Source: Oscillospiraceae bacterium
GTDB lineage: Bacteria > Bacillota > Clostridia > Oscillospirales > Oscillospiraceae
DNA: 64,000 bases
Assembly (NCBI GenBank): GCA_022800215.1
Contig: JAAWPV010000004.1
Span: forward strand, 1 to 64,000
Direction: 5' to 3'
A model generated the notes under the pieces. The model searched no databases, was not told where the DNA came from, and worked only from the letters and a program-made list of their open reading frames with translations. Positions within the stretch are counted from its first letter, which is position 1. Every line of letters starts with the position of its first letter. This document shows, in pieces, positions 29,251 through 36,350 of the stretch. The translations under genes were made by a program, and so were the position numbers.

Positions 29251-29289
29251 CACGATATTTTTATCGTGTTTATTATACACGATAAAAAT
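29251..29289. promoter_or_regulatory. Operator array with three CACGATA half-sites
   Basis: cacgata-tttt-tatcgtg (29251-29268); atttttatcgtg-N9-cacgataaaaat (29257-29268/29278-29289) perfect 12-nt arms. Confidence 0.75.
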
Positions 29290-29314
29290 ATGCATGTCAA
29301 GAGAGGGAGGAATG

Positions 29315-30022
29315 AAAATGATTTTTAATGAGAGGTTGAGGGCGCTCCGGAAAGAAAAAGGATGGACACAGCAGGAAACGGCGGAAAAGTTGTCCATTGC
29401 GTACCGGAACTATCAGCGTTTGGAGGCGGAAGGGAATACGCCGAATTTTGCGAATTTAGTGCAAATTTCCGACCTGTTTTGTGTGTCTATGGATTATCTG
29501 GCAGGCCGCACAGACCGGCGGGAGGTTAATGGGGCAGTACGCCATGAGATCATCCTTTCCTCTGACCTTGCGGAGGACACATCAGAACTGGAAGCCCTGC
29601 TTCGCCGGGTCATCCCCGCGGCCCTTGCCGCCGAGGGCGTGGAGCAGCCTTGCGAGATCAATGTACTCCTTACCGATGACAAGGGTATCCATGCCATCAA
29701 TTTGGACCAGCGGGGAGTGGATTCGCCCACCGATGTGCTCTCTTTCCCCATGTTTGATCTGAAGCCGGGGGACAAGCCCTCCGCAGAGGAGGCCGATCCC
29801 GCCACCCATCTGGTCCCCTTGGGGGACATGGTGCTGAACCTGGACCGGGTGAAAAGCCAGGGGGAGGAGTACGGCCACGGCGAAAAGCGGGAGTGTGCCT
29901 ATCTGGCAGTCCACTCCGTCCTGCACCTTTTGGGCTACGACCACATGGACGACGGCCCTATGAAAGCCCAGATGCGGGAGCGGGAAGAAGCCATTTTGGA
30001 GCGGTTGGGACTGGGGAGATAG
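29315..30022 (+). CDS. ybeY: XRE helix-turn-helix domain fused to endoribonuclease YbeY
   Basis: N-terminal IFNERLRALRKEKGWTQQETAEKLSIAYRNYQRLEAEGNTPNFANLVQISDLFCVSMDYLAGR; C-terminal INVLLTDDKGIHAINLDQRGVDSPTDVLSFPMF...LGDMVLNLDRV...AVHSVLHLLGYDHMDD (H-x3-H-x5-H). Confidence 0.85.
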   Translation, partial: KMIFNERLRALRKEKGWTQQETAEKLSIAYRNYQRLEAEGNTPNFANLVQISDLFCVSMDYLAGRTDRREVNGAVRHEIILSSDLAEDTSELEALLRRVIPAALAAEGVEQPCEINVLLTDDKGIHAINLDQRGVDSPTDVLSFPMFDLKPGDKPSAEEADPATHLVPLGDMVLNLDRVKSQGEEYGHGEKRECAYLAVHSVLHLLGYDHMDDGPMKAQMREREEAILERLGLGR

Positions 30023-30026
30023 GGAG

Positions 30027-31535
30027 ATGGATGGTTTGACCAAGAAGAGGGAGGCGGGAATATCTTTCCTGCTGGCAGGATTCCTGCTGCTGTCCGCCTG
30101 CGCCGCCCCGGCGGCCGGGACCCCGGAGCCTACATCTGTCCCAATGCCGGAGGTGACGGCTACGCCTGCCCCCGAGCCCACGCCGAGCCCAACCACCACC
30201 CCGGAGGCGGAACCCACCCCGGCTCCGCCCACGGTGGCCATGGAACGCCCGGATCTCACCGGAGAGTGGCACCGAACGAACTGTCACAGCGGGCACCAGG
30301 CCACCCTGACGATTGCTGGACAGACCGAGGACAGTTTTCTGGTGGAGGCTGATTGTTGGTACTATACCCATTCCGGCGTTTGGGAGCCAACTCCGGCCCG
30401 GTTTATAGGAGAAAATGTAGCGCTGGTAGAAGAATACGGTTATGGTTTGTGGGAAGAGGAGGAAGAGCCCCCGGTAAAGTTTGTTTGGGAAGGGGATACC
30501 CTGACCGTGGAGACCGAAGCGTGGTATCAGTTGGGTTTTGGGTTTAATGTGGATATCAATGGCACCTATACCCGGGAGAAACCGACGTACACCAACGCCG
30601 GAGCGCTGGAAAGATGTTTAACGTTGGAACAGCAGATGCTATTGCGGGAATTGGGAGAGGGGCTTCAATGGGCCATCCTCCACGGAATCAACGATGGCTG
30701 TCCGAGCGATCCGCTTCCCTGTCTGCTGTCTGATGGAAGACAGGGGACACAGCTTGAAATTTATTTTCCCACTTTGAGCTATTATAACTGGAGTTTGATT
30801 TTCACGGAGGATGGTAAGGTTTACGGACAAAATAACCCCAATTTTTATACCAATGACCCCTCAGCAGCGGAAATGCCGGAGGTGGTCTGGCCCTTGCGGG
30901 ACGATACCCACGACTGCTTTACCGTCCCCACCGGGGGCAGGTTGGGCACGGTGCTGGTGACGGTGGAGATGGAGAAGGACGGAGAAGATGAATACACTTC
31001 GATCCTCTCAGTTTGGGAAGCCTCCAATTTGACAGAGCCCATCCAGACCATTGAGCGGGAGGGCGTTACGACGCGTTCTCACAAATTGGTGGATGCCAAT
31101 TTTGACGGCTACATAGATTTTTGCTATACCTGGCTTTTTGGAGTGAAAAATGACAATTCCGGATTATATGTTTGGAATGAAGAGCAGGGACAGTTCATGC
31201 CGGAGAAAGAGTTCTTGGGCGATTTAGTGATTGATGAAGAGGAAAAAAGGATCTATAACTATTCAAACGGGGCTGGTTCATCGGGAACGGCAGAGATATT
31301 CCGATGGGAGGATATGCAGTTGGTTTTGGCCCGTGAAATTAAGCTTCTCTATCCGGAAACACTGGAAGATGGAACCATCAAGCAGGAAAGCGTAGTAGAA
31401 GATCCTATCAATGGAGAATGGCGGGAAGTGTATAGAGAAATTTGTTATACCCCTGATGAAGCGGCTGTTTTAATGAATGCTTTTTATGACGGGACTCTTC
31501 CGTGGTATGACCTGTCCTACCACGGCGAACCATAA
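30027..31535 (+). CDS. Predicted lipoprotein with Pro/Thr/Glu-rich linker
   Basis: Lipobox FLLLSACAAP, PEPTSVPMPEVTATPAPEPTPSP linker, C-terminal LVDANFDGYIDF motif. Confidence 0.75.
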   Translation: MDGLTKKREAGISFLLAGFLLLSACAAPAAGTPEPTSVPMPEVTATPAPEPTPSPTTTPEAEPTPAPPTVAMERPDLTGEWHRTNCHSGHQATLTIAGQTEDSFLVEADCWYYTHSGVWEPTPARFIGENVALVEEYGYGLWEEEEEPPVKFVWEGDTLTVETEAWYQLGFGFNVDINGTYTREKPTYTNAGALERCLTLEQQMLLRELGEGLQWAILHGINDGCPSDPLPCLLSDGRQGTQLEIYFPTLSYYNWSLIFTEDGKVYGQNNPNFYTNDPSAAEMPEVVWPLRDDTHDCFTVPTGGRLGTVLVTVEMEKDGEDEYTSILSVWEASNLTEPIQTIEREGVTTRSHKLVDANFDGYIDFCYTWLFGVKNDNSGLYVWNEEQGQFMPEKEFLGDLVIDEEEKRIYNYSNGAGSSGTAEIFRWEDMQLVLAREIKLLYPETLEDGTIKQESVVEDPINGEWREVYREICYTPDEAAVLMNAFYDGTLPWYDLSYHGEP

Positions 31536-31566
31536 ATTGCTCTTATCAAAAAGGAGGATCACCTAC

Positions 31567-32466
31567 ATGAACACACCAAAGACCAAAGCCGGCATGATCG
31601 CCATCGTGGGCCGGCCCAATGTGGGCAAGTCCACCCTGACAAACGCTCTGGTGGGCGAGAAGATCGCCATCGTCTCCAACAAGCCCCAAACCACCCGGAA
31701 CCGCATCTGCGCCGTGGTGGACCGGGGGGAGAGTCAGTTCGTCTTCATGGACACCCCCGGCCTCCACAAGGCCCGGACGAGGCTGGGGGATTACATGGTG
31801 GAGGTGGTTCACCAGAGTGTGGCCGATGTGGACGCCGCCCTCCTTCTGGTGGAACCCATCCCCCACATCGGGGAGCCCGAGGCCGAGCTCATGGCCGACC
31901 TAAAAAAGCGGAACATCCCCACCGTCCTTGTCATCAATAAAATTGACACGTTGGAGAAGGAGAAGCTGCTTGCCGTCATCGCTTCCTATACCCAAAACTA
32001 TGAGTTCGCCCACGTCATGCCTATCTCCGCCAAGGAGGGGGACGGGGTGGCGGATCTTCTGGATCTGCTGGAGGGATACCTTCCGGAAGGCCCCTGGCTC
32101 TTCCCTGAGGGCATGACCACCGACCAGCCTGAGCGGCAGGTCTGCGCCGAAATTCTGCGGGAGAAGCTGCTTCTGTGTCTTGATAAAGAGGTGCCCCACG
32201 GCACGGCGGTGGAGCTCACCAAGTTCTCCGAGCGGGAGGACGAGGTCATCGAGGTGGACGCCACCATCTACTGCGAGAAGGAGTCCCACAAGGGCATCAT
32301 CATTGGCAAGAAGGGGGCCATGCTGAAAAAAATTTCCACCCTGGCCCGGGAGGACATGGAGAAATTCATGGGCACCAAAATTTTCCTCCAGACCTGGGTG
32401 AAGGTCAAAGAAAACTGGCGGGACAACCTGAATTTGATCCATAATTTCGGGTATCGGGAAGACTAA
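31567..32466 (+). CDS. era: GTPase Era
   Basis: GMIAIVGRPNVGKSTLTNALVGEKIAIVSNKPQTTRNRI, MDTPGLHKAR, VINKIDTLE, KH domain HKGIIIGKKGAMLKKI, C-terminal WRDNLNLIHNFGYRED. Confidence 0.98.
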   Translation: MNTPKTKAGMIAIVGRPNVGKSTLTNALVGEKIAIVSNKPQTTRNRICAVVDRGESQFVFMDTPGLHKARTRLGDYMVEVVHQSVADVDAALLLVEPIPHIGEPEAELMADLKKRNIPTVLVINKIDTLEKEKLLAVIASYTQNYEFAHVMPISAKEGDGVADLLDLLEGYLPEGPWLFPEGMTTDQPERQVCAEILREKLLLCLDKEVPHGTAVELTKFSEREDEVIEVDATIYCEKESHKGIIIGKKGAMLKKISTLAREDMEKFMGTKIFLQTWVKVKENWRDNLNLIHNFGYRED

Positions 32467-32663
32467 AAGAGGAGAACTGTGGGCAAGGCCAGTTTTCGCG
32501 AGCGAAAGCGAGCCGCCGCAAGTGCGGCGGAGCCCGGCGGAATTCATTTCCGACGGGCGATCACTTAAAAATGAATGGGGTCCCCGCAAAACCGAAGGTT
32601 TTGTGGGGCATCTGGCGGGATAATTTGAACTTTGTCCACACCATGGGCTACCGGGAAGATTAA
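32467..32663 (+). repeat. Insertion ending in a diverged second copy of the era 3' end
   Basis: 32612-32663 encodes WRDNLNFVHTMGYRED*, parallel to 32415-32466 (38/52 nt identical by eye); hairpins in between: ccgccgca-ag-tgcggcgg and ccccgcaaaacc-gaa-ggttttgtgggg. Confidence 0.75.
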
Positions 32664-32736
32664 CGCAAAATTTTCCTGACATGTTTTTCTCATAGCGGTC
32701 CAAGCTAACCTCAAAAGACAAAGGAGGGGCTTGACT

Positions 32737-32847
32737 ATGACTGCCGCAACCGCATGGGAGATTTTTGTGACCACCGGCCTGCCGGAGGCATACACTGTTT
32801 ACTGCCAGTTGAGAGAGGAGGAGCGCCGGGCCGCCCTGACGGCCTGA
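32737..32847 (+). CDS. yqzL: YqzL-like 36-aa protein (not in ORF track)
   Basis: MTAATAWEIFVTTGLPEAYTVYCQLREEERRAALTA; aaggagggg SD; era-yqzL-recO order as in Bacilli. Confidence 0.65.
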   Translation: MTAATAWEIFVTTGLPEAYTVYCQLREEERRAALTA

Positions 32848-32858
32848 CGCCGGTACAT

Positions 32859-33611
32859 ATGGCGCATTTGACGACAAAAGGCCTGGTGCTCCGGGAGGTC
32901 AACTATAAGGAATCGGACAAGATATTGACCGTTCTGGTGGAGGGGCAGGGCAAGCGCACCGTGAAGGCCCAGGGGTGCCGCCGGAAGAACAGCCCCCTGG
33001 CCGCCGCAAGCCAGCTTTTGGTGTATTCGGATATGACCCTTTATGACTACCAGGACCGCTGGAGCATGAAGGAGGCCAATACCTTAGAGGAATTTCGGGG
33101 CCTTCAAAAGGACCTTTCCCGGCTGGCCCTGGGCACCTACTTCGCCGAGGTCTGCGAGGCGGTGAGCGAGGAGGGGCTTGAGACCCCGGGCCTTCTCCCG
33201 CTGGTCCTCAACTCCCTCTATGCCCTGGATAAGCTGGGCAAGCCGGAGGAGCTGGTGAAGGCGGCCTTTGAAATAAAGCTCTGCTGCCTCATTGGGTACG
33301 AGCCTATGGTGGACGCCTGTGCCCTCTGCGGCACCGAGCCCGAGGAGCCCCGGTTCCACCTGGCGGAGGGGGTCCTCCACTGCCGTCGCTGCCGGGAGGC
33401 CCTGGCGGGGGAGGGCATCTCCCTGCCCCTGGACAGGGGAAGTCTGGCTGCCCTCCGGTATACCGCCTACGGGGACCCCAAGCGGCTTTTCTCCTTCCAG
33501 CTCCCGGCGGAGAGCCTGGACATTTTGGCGGGAGTGGCCGAGGGCTTCCTTCTGACCCAGTTGGAACGGGGTTTCCGGTCACTGGATTTCTATAAGGGGC
33601 TGGCGGGGTGA
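32859..33611 (+). CDS. recO: DNA repair protein RecO
   Basis: TTKGLVLREVNYKESDKILTVLVEGQGKRTVKAQGCRRKNS; CALCG...CRRC zinc ligands. Confidence 0.94.
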   Translation: MAHLTTKGLVLREVNYKESDKILTVLVEGQGKRTVKAQGCRRKNSPLAAASQLLVYSDMTLYDYQDRWSMKEANTLEEFRGLQKDLSRLALGTYFAEVCEAVSEEGLETPGLLPLVLNSLYALDKLGKPEELVKAAFEIKLCCLIGYEPMVDACALCGTEPEEPRFHLAEGVLHCRRCREALAGEGISLPLDRGSLAALRYTAYGDPKRLFSFQLPAESLDILAGVAEGFLLTQLERGFRSLDFYKGLAG

Positions 33612-33686
33612 GGCCGCTTGACAAATGGGTTAGCCGGTGCTATCCTATTTCATTAGAATAAAGAGTACTCTTCGGGGGCGAGAGAG

Positions 33687-33902
33687 ATGACATTGGACAA
33701 GGGAGCGGTGGGCCAGAGCTACACCGTGGCAAGTATGGGTCTGCCCCAGCAGGTGGGCCACCGGCTGGAGGCCTTGGGTCTGACCGTGGGTACAAAGGTG
33801 TCCGTGCTGGGCAGCAAGGACAAAGGGACCCTCATTCTCAAGGTCCGGGGTACCCGGTTCGCTATGGGTCGGGATATCACCCGGCGGATCGAGGTGGCAT
33901 GA
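33687..33902 (+). CDS. feoA: Ferrous iron transport protein A
   Basis: SMGLPQQVGHRLEALGLTVGTKVSVLGSKDKGTLILKVRGTRFAMGRDITRRI. Confidence 0.9.
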   Translation: MTLDKGAVGQSYTVASMGLPQQVGHRLEALGLTVGTKVSVLGSKDKGTLILKVRGTRFAMGRDITRRIEVA

Positions 33903-33903
33903 G

Positions 33904-35961
33904 ATGAGAAAAGAATTGACGGTGGCTTTCATCGGTAACCCCAACTGCGGCAAGACAACCCTTTTTAACGCCTACACCGGCGCCAACCTGAAGGTGGCAA
34001 ACTGGCCCGGGGTGACGGTGGAGCGGGTGGAGGGCACCATGAAGGATCACGGCCTTGCCATCCGGTTGGTAGACCTTCCCGGTACATACTCCCTCACCTC
34101 CTACACCATGGAGGAGCAAGTATCCCGGGAGTTCATTCTCTCCGACGAGGTAGACGTGATCATCGACGTGGTGGACGCCTCCGCCCTGGAGCGGAACCTC
34201 TACCTGACCCTCCAGCTTCTGGAGCTGGGTAAGCCCGTGGTGGTTGCCCTCAACATGATGGACATTGTGGAAAAGCGGGGGATGGAGATTGACCTCCACC
34301 GGCTGCCCGAGATGCTGGGGGTCCCCGTCATCCCCGTCTCTGCCCGGAAGCGGACGGGGCTGGAGGTCCTCATGCACGCCGCCGCCCACCACGTGGAGGA
34401 GCCTTGGCGGGATCCCATCATCCACGAGCACGAGTGGCACGGGGGCAGGGACCCGGGGCAGCGGGACAAGCATCAGAAATTTGCCATGGTCTATGACGAG
34501 GTGATGGAATTCCGCATCGACGGCGTGAAGGAGGTCTTGAAGCGGAAATGGCCTGAGCTTCCCAACCACCGCTGGTGTGCCATCAAGCTGCTGGAGGGGG
34601 ACGAGGCGGTCCGGAAGCGGTGCCCGGTGGACCTTCCCGACCTTTTGGACAAAAACTATGAAACCGAGATCATCAACCAGAAGTATGACCTCATTGAGGA
34701 GATCATGGCCGAGGTGATGATCCACTGGGAGGAGAAGGCCGCCCTGACCGAGAAGGCAGACCGGGTGTTGACCCATCCGGTGTGGGGCCTTCCCATCTTC
34801 CTGGGTATCATGGCACTGGTCTTTTTCCTCACCTTCACGGTGGGGGATTTTCTGGCGGGATATTTTGAGGCGGGCATTGAGGTATTCTCCGGCCTGGTGG
34901 GGGACATCCTCGCTGGCTGGGGGGTGGGGGAGCTGCTCATTGCCCTTATCACCGACGGTATTATCGCCGGAGTGGGCAGTATTCTGAGCCTGCTTCCCAA
35001 CATCTTCATTCTTTTCCTGGCCCTGGCCTTTTTAGAGGATACGGGCTATATGGCCCGGGTGGCCTATATCATGGACGGGATCATGGGCAAGCTGGGCCTT
35101 TCTGGCCGGGCCTTCCTGCCCATGGTGCTGGGCTTTGGCTGCTCGGTGCCCGCCATCATGGCATCCCGGGCTTTGGAGAGCCGCCGGGACCGGTTCAAGG
35201 TCATGCTGGTGACCCCTTTCATGTCCTGCTCTGCCCGGCTTCCCATCTACATCCTTTTCTCCCAGCTCTTTTTCGGGAAATACGCCATGGCGGCGGCCTA
35301 CTCCATGTACCTCATTGGTATTCTGGTGGCTCTGCTGGTGGCCCTTGTAATCCACGGAATGGAGAAAAATCAGGGCTTAGAGAAAAACAGCCTTCTTATC
35401 GAGCTGCCTGAGTACAAGATGCCCTCCGCCCGGACGGTGGCGGTTTACGTGTGGGAGAAGGTGAAGGACTACCTTACTAAGGCGGGCACCATCATCTTTG
35501 CTGCCTCCGTTTTGCTTTGGTTCCTTCTGAATTTCGGCCCCGGCGGGTATACTTCCACCATGGAGGAGAGCTTTGCCGCCCTTATCGGCCATGCCCTGGC
35601 CCCCCTGATGACCCCGGCGGGTTTGGGTTTCTGGCCTATCGTGGTGGCGATCATCGCCGGCATCTCCGCCAAGGAGGTGGTGGTGTCCTCCACCGCCATC
35701 CTCTTCCGGGTAGCCAACGTCAACTCCGCCGCCGGGCTGGCGGCTGTTCACGCAGGCCTTGCAGGTATGGGCTTTGGAACCCTGAACGCATACTGTATGA
35801 TGGTCTTCTGTCTTCTCTACATCCCCTGTGCCGCCACCATCGCCGTCATCAAAAAGGAGTCGGGAAGCTGGAAGTGGACCGCCTTCTCCGTCTGCTTCCA
35901 GGTGGCGGTGGCCTACGGCATGAGCTTTCTCATCTTTCAGGTGGGAAGCCTTCTGCTGTAA
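33904..35961 (+). CDS. feoB: Ferrous iron transport protein B
   Basis: VAFIGNPNCGKTTLFNAYTG, NWPGVTVERVEG, VDLPGTYSLTSYTMEEQVSREFI, FAILEDTGYMARVAYIMD-type core, GFGCSVPAIMASR. Confidence 0.97.
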   Translation: MRKELTVAFIGNPNCGKTTLFNAYTGANLKVANWPGVTVERVEGTMKDHGLAIRLVDLPGTYSLTSYTMEEQVSREFILSDEVDVIIDVVDASALERNLYLTLQLLELGKPVVVALNMMDIVEKRGMEIDLHRLPEMLGVPVIPVSARKRTGLEVLMHAAAHHVEEPWRDPIIHEHEWHGGRDPGQRDKHQKFAMVYDEVMEFRIDGVKEVLKRKWPELPNHRWCAIKLLEGDEAVRKRCPVDLPDLLDKNYETEIINQKYDLIEEIMAEVMIHWEEKAALTEKADRVLTHPVWGLPIFLGIMALVFFLTFTVGDFLAGYFEAGIEVFSGLVGDILAGWGVGELLIALITDGIIAGVGSILSLLPNIFILFLALAFLEDTGYMARVAYIMDGIMGKLGLSGRAFLPMVLGFGCSVPAIMASRALESRRDRFKVMLVTPFMSCSARLPIYILFSQLFFGKYAMAAAYSMYLIGILVALLVALVIHGMEKNQGLEKNSLLIELPEYKMPSARTVAVYVWEKVKDYLTKAGTIIFAASVLLWFLLNFGPGGYTSTMEESFAALIGHALAPLMTPAGLGFWPIVVAIIAGISAKEVVVSSTAILFRVANVNSAAGLAAVHAGLAGMGFGTLNAYCMMVFCLLYIPCAATIAVIKKESGSWKWTAFSVCFQVAVAYGMSFLIFQVGSLLL

Positions 35962-35982
35962 GGATCTTAGACGGATATTAAG

Positions 35983-36021
35983 AATATGACTGGGAAGCAA
36001 TGCTTCCCAGTCATATTTTTA
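35983..36021 (+). terminator. feoB terminator
   Basis: aatatgactgggaagc-aat-gcttcccagtcatatt followed by tttat. Confidence 0.85.
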
Positions 36022-36039
36022 TCGAGGGGAGCGCAGAGC

Positions 36040-36231
36040 TTAAGAAAGCGCGTCTGCGGCGGCAGTCTGGCCGGCGATGCGGCCAAAGGTGCCGGAAGAG
36101 TTGGCCATAAATAGGATGGCGCAGATCCGGGAGGTGTCCACGCTCTTGAGGAAGTCGGACCCTTGCCGAAGTCTTCATCCTTACCGTTGACGTACAGAGT
36201 GTTGTAGCGTTCTACGGTGGCGGGGTCCAAG
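36040..36231 (-). pseudogene. Remnant of an FAD-dependent (fumarate/urocanate reductase-like) flavoprotein
   Basis: Minus strand reads LDPATVERYNTLYVNGKDEDFGKG, then after a +1 shift DFLKSVDTSRICAILFMANSSGTFGRIAGQTAAADALS*. Confidence 0.55.
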
Positions 36232-36350
36232 AAAAAAGAAAAGTGTCAATCCAGATAATTTGTACTGTTTTTTTTCCTTGAATTGGTGTATGATAAAAAG
36301 AAGAAAATGCAGACCCTCCCTGAAGAGGACGGCAACATGAGGAAACGACC

